Shown one piece after another: positions 36,422 to 45,923 of a stretch of DNA of 64,000 bases. Within the stretch, counting starts at the first letter, position 1. Each line of letters begins with the position of its first letter. Origin of the DNA: Roseospira marina. GTDB taxonomy: Bacteria > Pseudomonadota > Alphaproteobacteria > Rhodospirillales > Rhodospirillaceae. Under the pieces are notes generated by a model. The model was not told the origin of the DNA and did not search any database. It worked only from the letters and a program-made list of their open reading frames with translations. Made by a program: the position numbers and the translations under genes. Where the stretch lies: the NCBI RefSeq assembly GCF_014197855.1, contig NZ_JACIGJ010000002.1:186001-250000 (forward strand), given 5' to 3'.

Positions 36422-36450
36422 TTTATAGCCACACACCGCAGGCCGGTCAA
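36422..36450 (-). promoter_or_regulatory. Sigma-70-type promoter for tRNA-Cys/tRNA-Asn
   Basis: TTGACC, a 17-base spacer and TATAAA lie on the minus strand, starting transcription about 45 bases before tRNA-Cys. It is the clearest housekeeping promoter seen in the window. Confidence 0.75.
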
Positions 36451-36585
36451 GCGTCCGTCACACTCTTTTGTGCAACTTCTTTTTGCGACCTCGTGACCGG
36501 ACCATGGACCGCGTTCGCGCGCCACGAAGGCGGCTCTCCCCCTGAAATTCCTCTCCCTAAGGTGGTCCGGACTCCGTCGTCGGGA

Positions 36586-36614
36586 TTGTCTCGCCATCAG
36601 GGGCCCGCTATAAG
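36586..36614 (+). promoter_or_regulatory. Candidate promoter of the pcm-like gene
   Basis: TTGTCT, a 17-base spacer and TATAAG precede the gene. A transcript starting near 36621 would leave no leader for the ATG at 36623 but a proper one for the ATG at 36647. Confidence 0.5.
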
Positions 36615-36646
36615 CTCGGAGCATGGCTGATTGGCGAGAGGCTCCG

Positions 36647-37300
36647 ATGGACTTCGAAAAAGCCCGCTTCAACATGGTCGAGAATCAGATCCGCGCGAAC
36701 CGGGTCACCGATCCCGCGGTGCTGACCGCCCTGGAGCGCGTTCCGCGCGAGCTGTTCGTCCCGAAGGCCCTGCGCGGCATTGCGTATGTCGACGAGGACA
36801 TCGCGCTCGACGACGACCGATACCTGATGGAGCCGCTCGTTGTGGCGCGCCTGATCCAGGCGGCGGCGGTCCAATCCACGGACATCGTGCTCGATGTTGG
36901 CTGCGCCACCGGGTACTCGTCGGCCGTGCTGGCCCACATCGCGAGCACCGTTGTCGCGCTGGAGTCCGACCAGGACTTGGTAATTCGCGCCTCGCGAACC
37001 TTGACGGACCTCAGCCTCGACAACGCAGTCGTCGTTGGCGGCCCCCTGATCGAAGGGTACCCGCAGCAGGCGCCTTACGACGTCATCATGCTGAATGGGG
37101 CCGTGCCCAGCGTTCCAGAAGCGCTGCGGGCACAGCTCGCGGACGGCGGGCGCCTGGTCGCCGTGCTCGGGGATGGCGGCTGGAGCAGCAAGCTGACCGT
37201 GATCGAACGGCATGGGAACGCCTTCGGGCAGCGGATCCTCTTCGACGCGGCGACCCCGGCCCTGCCCGGTTTCATCCAGGAGCCCCAGTTCGTTTTCTAA
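36647..37300 (+). CDS. Protein-L-isoaspartate O-methyltransferase-like protein
   Basis: This 217-residue SAM-dependent methyltransferase of the Pcm family would repair isoaspartyl residues. It begins DFEKARFNMVENQIRANRVT, typical of the alphaproteobacterial branch next to tolC. Further blocks are VPRELFVP, LDVGCATGYSSAVLAHIA and LADGGRLVAVLG. The Pcm-typical Thr/Ser-Gly active-site loop is less conserved, so activity on isoaspartate is not certain. The start at 36647 is favoured by GAGAGG six bases upstream and by the family alignment. tolC follows after about 600 bases. Confidence 0.88.
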   Translation: MDFEKARFNMVENQIRANRVTDPAVLTALERVPRELFVPKALRGIAYVDEDIALDDDRYLMEPLVVARLIQAAAVQSTDIVLDVGCATGYSSAVLAHIASTVVALESDQDLVIRASRTLTDLSLDNAVVVGGPLIEGYPQQAPYDVIMLNGAVPSVPEALRAQLADGGRLVAVLGDGGWSSKLTVIERHGNAFGQRILFDAATPALPGFIQEPQFVF

Positions 37301-37898
37301 CGCACTGAAGGCAGGCTTTTTTTTATCGTCCGCGGGCAACGCCAGGCGGTGCCCGTTTGCGGGAGGCGCGAGATTTTCCCTTGGGCCTTGCCCTTTAAAA
37401 GGGGGTGGGACGAGACGCACATACACGCGGGTGCGGCCCGCCCCGGACCTGCGGTCGAACGGACACACCGCACCGCGGAGCCTCCTGCATGCGCTAGGGT
37501 ATTTTCCCCTTTCACACTTCGTGTTAGCATTCTCCTACAACGTGTCGTTTTGGTTACGAATCGCTGTCCTAGCCTGCGGTTTCGCGACGAAAATGGCCCT
37601 GTCGGCTCTATGGCTTTGCGTGGCACGCTGGCCACGGCTGCGCCGAGGGATCGGCCCGATGTGACGTGCGGATTGCGGCGGGATAGTCGGGCCGCTACTG
37701 TCGGGTCCCAAATCAGCGGGAATCGTGAACCGGAGTCGGCTTGCGGTCTCGTGTCGCCGTCGGGCTCGGTTGGACTTCGCCCCCGATGACGTGACCGATC
37801 GCGCCGCCGAAGGACGACACCCCGCGACGAGCATGGGCGGTACGTGGCGTGAGCGCCACCCGCTCGGCCCCAGTTCTTTCAGGAGCGCTGCACCCGGT
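37301..37898. other. Intergenic region between pcm-like gene and tolC
   Basis: 598 bases with no convincing gene. A T8 tract (37317-37324) follows GGCAGGC shortly after the pcm stop and might act with a weak hairpin as terminator. An island of lower GC at about 37500-37600 is the most likely place for the tolC promoter, but I find no clean -35/-10 pair. Open frames through the region lack family similarity and start signals. Confidence 0.45.
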
Positions 37899-39305
37899 AT
37901 GAAACGTCTCAGTCTTCTGGCTTCGGCTGCGGCCGTCGCCTCTGTGGTTTGTTTCGCATCCTGGACGGATGCCCGGGCCCAGTCCCTGGAGGAGGCCCTG
38001 GCTTCCGCCTATCTCAACAACCCCTCGCTTCAGGCTCGTCGCGCTCAATTGCGGGCCGTGGATCAGGGGGTGCCTTTGGCCAAGTCCGGCTGGCGCCCTT
38101 CCGTCCAGGTCAGCGGCGAAACCGGGTGGCAACAGACCACGCGCGACCTGGGCACGAGCCGGTTCGACACGACGAACACCAACCCGTCCTCGGTGACGCT
38201 CAGCGTGACGCAGCCGATTTTTTCGGGCTTCCGCACCTTTGCCCAGGTCGATCAGGCCGAGAACAATGTTCTGGCGGAGCGCGCTAACCTGACCTCGGTC
38301 GAGCAGCAGGTGCTTCTGGACACCGCCGTTGCCTATCTGAACGTGGTGCGCGACCACGCGGTGGTCGACCTGAACCGCAACAACGAAGATGTCCTCGGGC
38401 GACAGCTCGAGGCGACGCAGGACCGGTTCCGCGTCGGGGAAATCACCCGCACGGACGTGGCGCAGGCAGAAGCACGCTTGTCCGGCGCCCATGCCGACAC
38501 CGCCGACGCCATGGCCTCGCTGGAGATCTCACGGGCCAATTTCCTGCGGGTCACGGGTGTGATGCCGGGCGAGCTGGATCCCCCGCCGGTGGTGCCGAAT
38601 CTGCCGGTCACCCTCGACAACGCCATCGAGCGCGCCCTGGTCTCCAACCCGAATGTCATCGCGGCCGAGTATTCCTGGAAGGCCGCCCAGGATGAGATTC
38701 GCAATCAGCGTGGTCTGCTCCTGCCGGAGGTGAGCCTGCAAGGGACGTATCTGTACGGTTGGGATCAGGGCAACATCGAGAACTCCGAACAGGAGACCCT
38801 GGCTGCGTCGATCAACGTGACCGTTCCGATCTACCAGGGCGGGGGCGTCTACGCCCAGCTAAGACAGGCCAAGCATTCCGCGGGTCAGGCCCGCCTGCAA
38901 CTGGACGATGCCCGCACGGACGTACGGGAACGGACCCAGCAGGCGTGGGAACAGATGACCGCGACGACCGCGAGCATCGAATCCCTCGAGGATCAGATTG
39001 ATGCCGCCGAAATCGCACTGGAAGGCGTGCGGCGGGAAGCCCAGGTGGGCGCGCGCACCGTGCTGGATGTGCTGGACGCGGAGCAGGAACTGCTGAACGC
39101 CCGGGTCAATCTGGTCCGAGCGCAGCGCGACGAACTGGTGGCCGGCTTCAATCTTCTGGCCAGCGTCGGCGGTATGACCGCGGCGGACCTCAATCTGCCG
39201 GTGTCGCTGTACGACCCGATCGAGAATTATGAAAACGTTCGTGACCAGTGGTTCGGGGGCACCGATGCCGCCGATGCCGACGCGGCGCTGGGGACCGAAG
39301 ATTGA
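37899..39305 (+). CDS. tolC: TolC family outer membrane protein
   Basis: This 468-residue outer membrane channel serves type I secretion and RND efflux. A signal peptide ends at ARAQS. Two TolC repeats follow, with LEEALASAYLNNPSLQARRA at the start, the long helical hairpins, TQPIFSGFRTFAQVDQAENN and VPIYQGGGVYAQLRQAKHSA. AGGAG lies 14 bases before the ATG. An upstream extension of the frame is unlikely because the signal peptide starts here. Confidence 0.94.
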   Translation: MKRLSLLASAAAVASVVCFASWTDARAQSLEEALASAYLNNPSLQARRAQLRAVDQGVPLAKSGWRPSVQVSGETGWQQTTRDLGTSRFDTTNTNPSSVTLSVTQPIFSGFRTFAQVDQAENNVLAERANLTSVEQQVLLDTAVAYLNVVRDHAVVDLNRNNEDVLGRQLEATQDRFRVGEITRTDVAQAEARLSGAHADTADAMASLEISRANFLRVTGVMPGELDPPPVVPNLPVTLDNAIERALVSNPNVIAAEYSWKAAQDEIRNQRGLLLPEVSLQGTYLYGWDQGNIENSEQETLAASINVTVPIYQGGGVYAQLRQAKHSAGQARLQLDDARTDVRERTQQAWEQMTATTASIESLEDQIDAAEIALEGVRREAQVGARTVLDVLDAEQELLNARVNLVRAQRDELVAGFNLLASVGGMTAADLNLPVSLYDPIENYENVRDQWFGGTDAADADAALGTED

Positions 39306-39396
39306 GTGCGACGACGCAACCCCGGACCGGTGGACCACGGTTGCGAAAGTGTGACATCCTGGGGGCTGCGGGCCGCCGCAAGGAACGGAATGGGCC

Positions 39397-40029
39397 ATGA
39401 GCGATAAGGACGCCCAACAGGAACCGTCGATGGAGGATATTCTCGCCTCCATCCGAAAGATCCTGTCCGAGGATGAGGAAGAGGACGCGGCTCCGGAGCC
39501 GGCGCCGAAACCGGAACCGCGCCCGGACCCTCCGCCTGCGCCGCCCAAGGCCGAGCCGGCCCCGCCGAAGGCGGCACCTCCCCCGCCGCCACCACCACCA
39601 CCACCTCCCCCTCCTCCGCCCCCGCCAGAACCGGAGCCGGACCCCGAGGTGGAGGATGATGTCCTTGAATTGACCGACGACATGGTCGACGAGCCGGAGC
39701 CGGAACCGGTGTGGGAGCCCCCGGCTCCCGAGCCGCCGCCAGCCCCCTCGATGGCGCTCGCGCCGCGTGTTGAGGAAGAGTTCGACGACACGCCCTTGGT
39801 GGAAGCCTCGGTCGCGGCGGTCTCGTCGCAGTACCTGTCGACCCTCACGGACTCCTTGCAGGGCCGCGACATTCCCATCGGGAACGGAGCCATCACCCTG
39901 GAGGGGTTGGTCCGTCAGATTGTCCGGGAGCTGGTCAAGCAATGGCTGGATGAGAACCTGCCCGAGATGACCGAACGGCTGGTAGAGCGGGAGATCCAAC
40001 GACTGGCCAAGTCGGCCCGGAACCGTTAG
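39397..40029 (+). CDS. popZ: Polar organizing protein PopZ (DUF2497)
   Basis: This 210-residue pole-organising scaffold anchors the chromosome centromere and polar proteins in alphaproteobacteria. The N-terminal helix [20 protein letters not shown] and the C-terminal oligomerisation helices ([40 protein letters not shown]) are conserved. Between them lies an acidic, Pro-rich disordered region that includes an unbroken run of 17 prolines. Its position next to valS is conserved in the class. Confidence 0.93.
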   Translation: MSDKDAQQEPSMEDILASIRKILSEDEEEDAAPEPAPKPEPRPDPPPAPPKAEPAPPKAAPPPPPPPPPPPPPPPPPEPEPDPEVEDDVLELTDDMVDEPEPEPVWEPPAPEPPPAPSMALAPRVEEEFDDTPLVEASVAAVSSQYLSTLTDSLQGRDIPIGNGAITLEGLVRQIVRELVKQWLDENLPEMTERLVEREIQRLAKSARNR

Positions 40030-40060
40030 AACACGCGGGCTTTTGTGCCCCGCCTCTTCC

Positions 40061-40091
40061 CCGGCCGGGCCCACGCCCGGCCGGTTTTCGT
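40061..40091 (+). terminator. Rho-independent terminator of popZ
   Basis: CCGGCCGGGC and GCCCGGCCGG form a perfect 10-bp stem with a 4-base loop, followed by TTTTCGTTT. Confidence 0.88.
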
Positions 40092-40178
40092 TTCCGCCCA
40101 GGACCAGCCGTCCGGTGCGCGCCGCGTCTCTCTGCGGCGTTTTTCGTGGTGACATCAAAGAAGGAAAGCGGTTCGGCC

Positions 40179-42821
40179 ATGCTGGACAAGACGTACGATC
40201 CCCAAACCGTTGAGCAACGGCTCTACCGGGTGTGGGAGGACTCCGGCGTGTTCGGATGCGCCCCGGAGTCCAGCGCCGCCCCGTACACCATCATGATGCC
40301 GCCGCCCAACGTGACGGGCAGCCTGCACATGGGCCACGCGCTAACCTTCACCCTTCAGGACGTGCTGATCCGGTACTTCCGCATGACCGGCCGCGATACC
40401 CTGTGGCAGCCGGGCTCCGACCACGCGGGCATCGCCACGCAGATGGTCGTCGAGCGCAATCTGGCCGCCGAGGGAAAAACGCGCCACGATTTCGGCCGCG
40501 ACGCCTTCGTGGACAAGGTCTGGGAGTGGAAGGCCCAATCCGGTGGCACCATCCAGAAGCAGCTCCGGCGCCTGGGCGCCTCGCCCGATTGGCCGCGCGA
40601 GCGCTTCACCATGGACGAGGGCCTGTCCCGCGCCGTCACCAAGGTGTTCGTGACGCTGCACAAGCAGGGCCTGATGTACCGCGACAAGCGGCTGGTCAAC
40701 TGGGACCCCAAGCTGCACACCGCGATTTCGGACCTGGAGGTCGAGCAGCGCCCGGCCGACGGCCACATGTGGTACTTCAAGTACCCGGTGCAGGGGGAGC
40801 CCGACCGCTTCGTCGTCGTCGGCACCACCCGCCCGGAAACCATGCTGGGCGACACCGGCGTGGCCGTTCATCCCGAGGATGAGCGCTACACCGATCTGGT
40901 CGGCAAAACCGTGGTCCTGCCCATCGTCGACCGGCCGATTCCGGTCGTGGCCGACGACTACGCCGATCCGGAGAAGGGCTCCGGCGCGGTGAAGATCACG
41001 CCCGCGCACGACTTCAACGACTTCGAGGTCGGCCGTCGCTGCGGATTGGAGATGATCAACGTCCTCGACCGCGACGCCCGCCTGAACGAGAACGCGCCCG
41101 CCGAGTTCCAGGGCATGGACCGCTTCGAGGCCCGTACGCGCATCGTCGAACGCATGGAGACCCTCGGCCTGCTGGAAAAGATCGAGCCGAACCCGATGAC
41201 GGTGCCCTACGGCGACCGCTCCGGCGTGGTCATCGAGCCCTGGCTGACCGATCAGTGGTTCGTCGACGCCGCCGAGCTGGCCAAGGAGCCTATCAAGGCC
41301 GTCGAGGACGGCCGCACCCGCTTCGTCCCCGCGCACTGGTCCAACACGTTCTTTGAGTGGATGCGCAACATCCAGCCGTGGTGCGTCAGCCGCCAGATCT
41401 GGTGGGGCCACCGCATCCCGGCGTGGTACGGCCCGGACGGCACCATCTTCGTCGAGGAAAGCGAGGAACAAGCCCAGGCCGCCGCCACGGCGCACTACGG
41501 CAAGGCCGTCGAGCTGAGCCGCGACACCGACGTTCTGGACACCTGGTTCTCGTCGGCGCTGTGGCCGTTCTCGACCCTCGGCTGGCCCGACGAAACGCCG
41601 GAGCTGGCGCGCTACTACCCCGGCGACGTGCTGGTCACGGGCTTCGACATCATCTTCTTCTGGGTCGCCCGCATGATGATGATGGGCCACCACTTCATGG
41701 GCGACGTGCCCTTCCGTGACGTCTACATCCACGCCCTGGTCCGCGATGAGAAGGGCCAGAAGATGTCGAAGTCCAAGGGCAACGTCATCGACCCGCTGGA
41801 CCTGATCGAAAAATACGGCACCGACGCGCTGCGCTTCACCCTGACGGCCATGGCCGCCCAGGGCCGCGACATCAAGATGAGCGAGAGCCGTGTCCAGGGC
41901 TATCGCAACTTCGCGACCAAGCTTTGGAACGCCGCCCGATTCTGCGAGCTGAACGGCTGCGCGGTGCCGACCGGGTTCGATCCGGCAGCCGTGGGCAGCA
42001 CCCTGAACCGCTGGATCGTCGCCCGCGTGGCCGACACCGCCGCCAAGGTCGGCGCGGCGATCGAGGCCTACCGCTTCAACGAGGCCGCTCAAGTCGCCTA
42101 TCAGTTCACCTGGAACACCTTCTGCGACTGGTTCCTGGAGTTCGCCAAGCCGGTGTTCAACGGCACCGACGAAGCCGCCGCCGCCGAAACCCGCGCCACC
42201 GCCGCCTGGGTGCTCGACCGGATCCTAGTCACACTCCACCCCATCATGCCGTTCGTGACCGAAGAGCTGTGGGGCGCGTTGACAGACACCCGCGAGGGTC
42301 ACCTGATGGCCGCGCGCTGGCCGGACATGCCCGATGTGTCGGCCCCAGACGCCGAAGCGGAAATGGATTGGCTGGTGGGCCTCATCACCGCCATCCGCTC
42401 GGTGCGGGCCGAGATGAACGTGCCGCCGGCAGCCCGGCTGGCCCTTCAGGTAAAGGACGCCAATGCCACCACGCGGGCGCGGCTGGACACGCACCGGGCG
42501 CTGGTGGGCACGCTGGCGCGCGTGGACGCGATTGACCATGTCGACTCCGCACCGGCCAGTGGCTCGGCGCAGATCGTGGTCGAGGAGGCGACGGTGATCC
42601 TGCCGCTGGCCGACGTCATCGACCTGGACGCGGAGCGCAAGCGGCTGGCCCGGGACGTGGCAAAGCAGGACGGCGAAATCGCCAAGCTGTCCAAGAAGCT
42701 GGCGAACGAAGGCTTTCTCGCCAAGGCGCCAGCCGAGGTCGTGGCCGAGAACCGCGAGCGGCTGGCCGATCTGGAAGCGACTCGCGAGAGGCTGAAAGAG
42801 GCCCTGACCCGGATCGGGTAG
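40179..42821 (+). CDS. valS: Valyl-tRNA synthetase
   Basis: This 880-residue class I synthetase charges tRNA-Val. The HIGH-type motif is [13 protein letters not shown], the editing-domain block is [13 protein letters not shown], and KMSKSKGN is the second signature. A C-terminal coiled coil ([20 protein letters not shown]) ends the protein. The ATG at 40179 has AAGGAAAG about ten bases upstream; a GTG 33 bases earlier has no such signal. The protein is slightly shorter than the E. coli enzyme but complete. Confidence 0.97.
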   Translation: MLDKTYDPQTVEQRLYRVWEDSGVFGCAPESSAAPYTIMMPPPNVTGSLHMGHALTFTLQDVLIRYFRMTGRDTLWQPGSDHAGIATQMVVERNLAAEGKTRHDFGRDAFVDKVWEWKAQSGGTIQKQLRRLGASPDWPRERFTMDEGLSRAVTKVFVTLHKQGLMYRDKRLVNWDPKLHTAISDLEVEQRPADGHMWYFKYPVQGEPDRFVVVGTTRPETMLGDTGVAVHPEDERYTDLVGKTVVLPIVDRPIPVVADDYADPEKGSGAVKITPAHDFNDFEVGRRCGLEMINVLDRDARLNENAPAEFQGMDRFEARTRIVERMETLGLLEKIEPNPMTVPYGDRSGVVIEPWLTDQWFVDAAELAKEPIKAVEDGRTRFVPAHWSNTFFEWMRNIQPWCVSRQIWWGHRIPAWYGPDGTIFVEESEEQAQAAATAHYGKAVELSRDTDVLDTWFSSALWPFSTLGWPDETPELARYYPGDVLVTGFDIIFFWVARMMMMGHHFMGDVPFRDVYIHALVRDEKGQKMSKSKGNVIDPLDLIEKYGTDALRFTLTAMAAQGRDIKMSESRVQGYRNFATKLWNAARFCELNGCAVPTGFDPAAVGSTLNRWIVARVADTAAKVGAAIEAYRFNEAAQVAYQFTWNTFCDWFLEFAKPVFNGTDEAAAAETRATAAWVLDRILVTLHPIMPFVTEELWGALTDTREGHLMAARWPDMPDVSAPDAEAEMDWLVGLITAIRSVRAEMNVPPAARLALQVKDANATTRARLDTHRALVGTLARVDAIDHVDSAPASGSAQIVVEEATVILPLADVIDLDAERKRLARDVAKQDGEIAKLSKKLANEGFLAKAPAEVVAENRERLADLEATRERLKEALTRIG

Positions 42822-43149
42822 AGCCGCACCGGGGTCGGTCTTCGTTCCTTTTTGGAGATCAGCCGGCCCCTCATGGACAACAGCTACGGCAAGCGGCGAT
42901 GGGCGCGACTCATCGCCGCTTTTTTGTCAGCGCTTTTGGGGCCGCTGGTTCTGGGCGCGCCAAGACACGCCAGGACTCGCGCACACCTGCCCACAACGCA
43001 CAAAACCACCCGGTCCGGCCCCATCACTGTGATGGTCGGCCAGGGCGGGTGGCATCGTGCTTCGTGGTCGGTCGAGCGGGCCGGCCCGGGGCGAAGAGTC
43101 GGACGAACCGTCTACGCCCCAGAGACTCGGCCAGCGGCGCCGAAGGGCT
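42822..43149. other. Intergenic region between valS and rpsU
   Basis: 328 bases containing the strong valS terminator (42891-42925). An open frame starting at 42852 and continuing antisense into rpsU is not supported, because the terminator lies inside it. No rpsU terminator with a T tract was found. Confidence 0.55.
42891..42925 (+). terminator. Rho-independent terminator of valS
   Basis: AGCGGCGATG and CATCGCCGCT form a perfect 10-bp stem with a 9-base loop, followed by TTTTT. Confidence 0.9.
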
Positions 43150-43356
43150 CTAGAAGCCCTCGCGCTCCAGACGCTTGCGCTCCAGCTTACGGGCGCGGCG
43201 CACAGCCTCGGCCTTCTCGCGCGCCTTGCGCTCCGAGGGCTTCTCGAAGTTGCGACGCAGCTTCATCTCCCGGAAAACACCCTCGCGCTGCATCTTCTTT
43301 TTCAGCGCCTTGAGAGCCTGATCGACATTGTTGTCGCGCACAAGAACCTGAACCAG
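43150..43356 (-). CDS. rpsU: 30S ribosomal protein S21, apparent CTG start
   Basis: This 68-residue small-subunit protein, [20 protein letters not shown] onward, is very basic at its C-terminus. The conserved N-terminus (Met-Val-Gln-Val/Ile-x-Val-Arg-Asp) aligns with a CTG codon at 43356-43354, and AAGGAG stands exactly seven bases before it. The next legal start, GTG at 43341, would remove five conserved residues and sits 22 bases from the ribosome site. I therefore take CTG as the start, which is rare for a ribosomal protein. The rest of the protein is ordinary. Confidence 0.94.
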   Translation of the reverse strand: MVQVLVRDNNVDQALKALKKKMQREGVFREMKLRRNFEKPSERKAREKAEAVRRARKLERKRLEREGF

Positions 43357-43768
43357 GGGTCTTCTCCTTTAGTGATCGGTGCCGGCGCCGGCCGGCAAGA
43401 CGTCCGTACGAAGCACGGGCCAAAACAAAACGGGCATACTCGACAGAGTCGCGCGCACCACGAGGGGTCACCGCGCCCACAAAGGTCCTTTTACGGGACC
43501 GAAACGGAAACGTCGCCCACCCTGTCCGCGCCACCGTTTCCCGAAGGTGGAGCTGGACAGCCGGTCAGGCGCTTGACCCGGGATGCACGCCATCCCGCGC
43601 GATGTGCAGGCACATCCACAAGAGTGCGCGGACCCTACCACGCACGTCCGGTGAAGTGAAGAGTTCCAATGGCCCCAACACCGTCGTTTCCTTCCACCGC
43701 ACGGATCGCGCACAATGGCGCCCGCAATTGTTCCTGTCGACCCTTGCCAGAGACGGACCCGGGCTATC
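43357..43768. other. Intergenic region between rpsU and the bciB-like gene
   Basis: 412 bases between divergent genes. The AAGGAG of rpsU is at 43364-43369 on the minus strand. I see no RNA gene, repeat or clear promoter, and the open frames crossing it are extensions of neighbours. Confidence 0.5.
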
Positions 43769-45034
43769 ATGGACAGCATTCCGACCCCCGCCCCCGACGC
43801 CACACGTCCCGCACCCGACGACTCCGGTCCCCTCTGGACGGCACGGCTGGCCGAGCCGGAACCCCGCGTGCTGTGCACCGATTGCGGCGTGTCGCGGATG
43901 GCGGACCCGCGCCGGTGCGGAACGGCTTGCCAGTTCATCCGGCCCGACTACCCGGCGATGGAAACCCGCGTTCAGGGCCGGCCGCGCGATCCCGAGCGGG
44001 AGGAGGAGCTGTTCTTCGGCCCCTACCGCCGCATGGTGCAGGCCGCCCTCAAAACACCGCGCCCCGGCGCGCAGTGGACCGGCATCACCACCCGCCTCGG
44101 CCAACGCCTGCTGGAAACCGGCGCGGTCGATGCTGTCCTGACCATGACGGCCGACCCGAACGACCGCTGGCGGCCGCGCCCGGTGCTGGTGACCGACCCG
44201 GCGGCAATGGCGGACTGCCGGGGCATGCGCATGGGCTATGCCCCGCTGTTGGCGTTGCTCGAACCGGCCGTGGCCCGGGGCTACCGTCGACTCGCGGTGA
44301 TCGGCATCCCGTGTCAGGTGCATGCGCTGCGCAAGCTGGAGTCGGCGCTCGGCCTGGAGCGGCTGTATGTCATCGGCACGCCCTGTTCCGACAACACGAC
44401 GACGGAGAACTTCCACACCTTCCTCGGCCTGCTGACCGACCGGCCGGCGGACGTGACCTATCTGGAGTTCCGGGCCGACTACCGCGTCGAACTGCGATTC
44501 ACCGACGGCAAGGTGCGGCTGATTCCGTTCCTGAAATTGCCGATTTCGAAGCTGCCCCGCGACTTCTTCCCCCTCACCTGCCGAAGCTGCGCCGACTACA
44601 CCAACGTGCTGGCCGACATCACCGTGGGATATCTGGCCGGACGCGGCGAGCAGTGGCTTCTGGTGCGCAATGAGCGCGGGGAGGAGATCCTGGGGCTGCT
44701 AGGCGATGAAGTGCGCACCCGCCCCGTGACCACCGCCGGCAAGCGCGCCAGCTCCGTCCAGGGCTTCATCACCAACACCGAGAAAGCCGCCGGTGGCATG
44801 CCGGTGCGGGGCATGCCGAACTGGCTGCGCCCCTTGATGGGCTGGCTGATGCCGAAGGTCGGACCGCGCGGCGTGGAAATCGCCCGCGCCCGGCTGGAAA
44901 TGAAGGCCGCTGAAAGCGTCATCCACCTGCGGCGCGAGGCCCCGAAGCGGATGAAGCACATGATCCCGGCGCATGCGTGGCGGCTGGTCGAACCCTATGG
45001 CCTGACACCGAAGCCGGGCGAGCGCCCCGAATAG
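43769..45034 (+). CDS. Coenzyme F420 hydrogenase beta-subunit family protein, BciB-like 8-vinyl reductase
   Basis: This 421-residue iron-sulfur flavoprotein family includes BciB, the ferredoxin-linked reductase of the 8-vinyl group in (bacterio)chlorophyll synthesis. N-terminal cysteines occur in VLCTDCGVSRMADPRRCGTA. The core motifs are IGIPCQVHALRKLE, VIGTPCSDNTTTENFHTFL and LTCRSCADYTNVLADITVG, all typical of BciB. The C-terminal part is longer than the enzyme core. Archaeal-type F420 use is unlikely here. Start: ATG at 43769 with a weak ribosome site. If BciB, the organism is phototrophic. Confidence 0.8.
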   Translation: MDSIPTPAPDATRPAPDDSGPLWTARLAEPEPRVLCTDCGVSRMADPRRCGTACQFIRPDYPAMETRVQGRPRDPEREEELFFGPYRRMVQAALKTPRPGAQWTGITTRLGQRLLETGAVDAVLTMTADPNDRWRPRPVLVTDPAAMADCRGMRMGYAPLLALLEPAVARGYRRLAVIGIPCQVHALRKLESALGLERLYVIGTPCSDNTTTENFHTFLGLLTDRPADVTYLEFRADYRVELRFTDGKVRLIPFLKLPISKLPRDFFPLTCRSCADYTNVLADITVGYLAGRGEQWLLVRNERGEEILGLLGDEVRTRPVTTAGKRASSVQGFITNTEKAAGGMPVRGMPNWLRPLMGWLMPKVGPRGVEIARARLEMKAAESVIHLRREAPKRMKHMIPAHAWRLVEPYGLTPKPGERPE

Positions 45035-45057
45035 GGGCCCCGTGTCGGCGCGTCGCG

Positions 45058-45561
45058 TCAGTGCGCTTCGGTCCGGGCGACCTTGTCGACAGCCCGCAGG
45101 ATGCCCTGGGCCACCGTGATCAGCGTCTGCCCCGACAGGAACAGCTCGTAGCACTCGTCGGGACCGACCATGACGAAGCCGTTGGTGTGGCACACCAGCG
45201 CCACCCGGCGGCCCTCCAGGAACACCGTCTGGGTGCGGGCCTGATAGACGCCCTCGATCATGGCACGGGCCAGCGTGTGAGCCTCGACCAGCGTGAACCG
45301 GTCCACCGTGCCATCGGCCCGTGTCTGGTTGAACCCAAACACCGCCCGCATCTCCAGGGTCGGCGGTTCGGCTCGCGCCGACAGCACGAGATGCAGCACG
45401 CCCTTACCGGTCGGGAACAGAAAACACCGCTCGTTCAGGTCCACGCGGACATCGTGCGAATCCGCAAGCACAGGCATCGCCGCGCCGTCGGTTTCCGTCG
45501 TCAGGGAAATGGAGCCACCGTGAGGGCCGTTGTTCTTGGGGCCAATCCGGGCCATGGCCAT
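45058..45561 (-). CDS. Conserved-looking protein of unknown function
   Basis: This 167-residue soluble protein has no signal or membrane segment. Visible blocks are DVRVDLNERCFLFPTGKGVL, VDRFTLVEAHTLARAMIEGV and LVCHTNGFVMVGPDECYELF. I do not recognise a family. GGAGG six bases before the ATG supports expression. It is convergent with the bciB-like gene and 38 bases downstream of another small gene, so the two may be cotranscribed. Confidence 0.6.
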   Translation of the reverse strand: MAMARIGPKNNGPHGGSISLTTETDGAAMPVLADSHDVRVDLNERCFLFPTGKGVLHLVLSARAEPPTLEMRAVFGFNQTRADGTVDRFTLVEAHTLARAMIEGVYQARTQTVFLEGRRVALVCHTNGFVMVGPDECYELFLSGQTLITVAQGILRAVDKVARTEAH

Positions 45562-45599
45562 ACCGATCCTCCGTAGGCCGGACAGAGAAGAGAAAGGGG

Positions 45600-45923
45600 T
45601 CAGCGCGCGCCCGGAGTATAGAAGTCCGGCCGGGCCAGATCCGCGCTGCCGGCGCGCCGGTCGTCGAGGCTGAGCGTCTGGATCGCACGTGCCAGCGCGT
45701 CACACCGCTGCCCCTGGACCCGCGCCCGCGCGGCGCCAGCCTCCGGCACGACGGGTGCGGCGCCGCCCGCGCACTCCGCCTGATAGCGCGCCATCAGTTC
45801 GGCCGGGTCCAGATCGGCGATCGCCGCCGCGTCCTGCGCGCCGGCCGTCGGCGCAACACCAACACCCAGCAGGGCACCCGCCACCGCGAGCGCCACCGCG
45901 CGGCTCCCGCGATTACACCGCAC
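45600..45923 (-). CDS. Small exported protein of unknown function
   Basis: This 107-residue protein has a signal peptide (basic start, then AVALAVAGALLGVGV, cleavage near AGAQD). Two cysteines (AECAGG and QRCDAL) could form a disulfide in the periplasm. The start appears to be GTG and overlaps the phaC 3' end by 11 bases, suggesting cotranscription. No family recognised. Confidence 0.55.
   Translation of the reverse strand: MRCNRGSRAVALAVAGALLGVGVAPTAGAQDAAAIADLDPAELMARYQAECAGGAAPVVPEAGAARARVQGQRCDALARAIQTLSLDDRRAGSADLARPDFYTPGAR

Noticed and set aside
40341-42092. 583-codon minus-strand open frame inside valS
   Set aside because: Antisense shadow of a highly conserved synthetase with no ribosome site or family.
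42852-43313. Plus-strand open frame between valS and rpsU
   Set aside because: It contains the valS terminator and then runs antisense to rpsU; no family.
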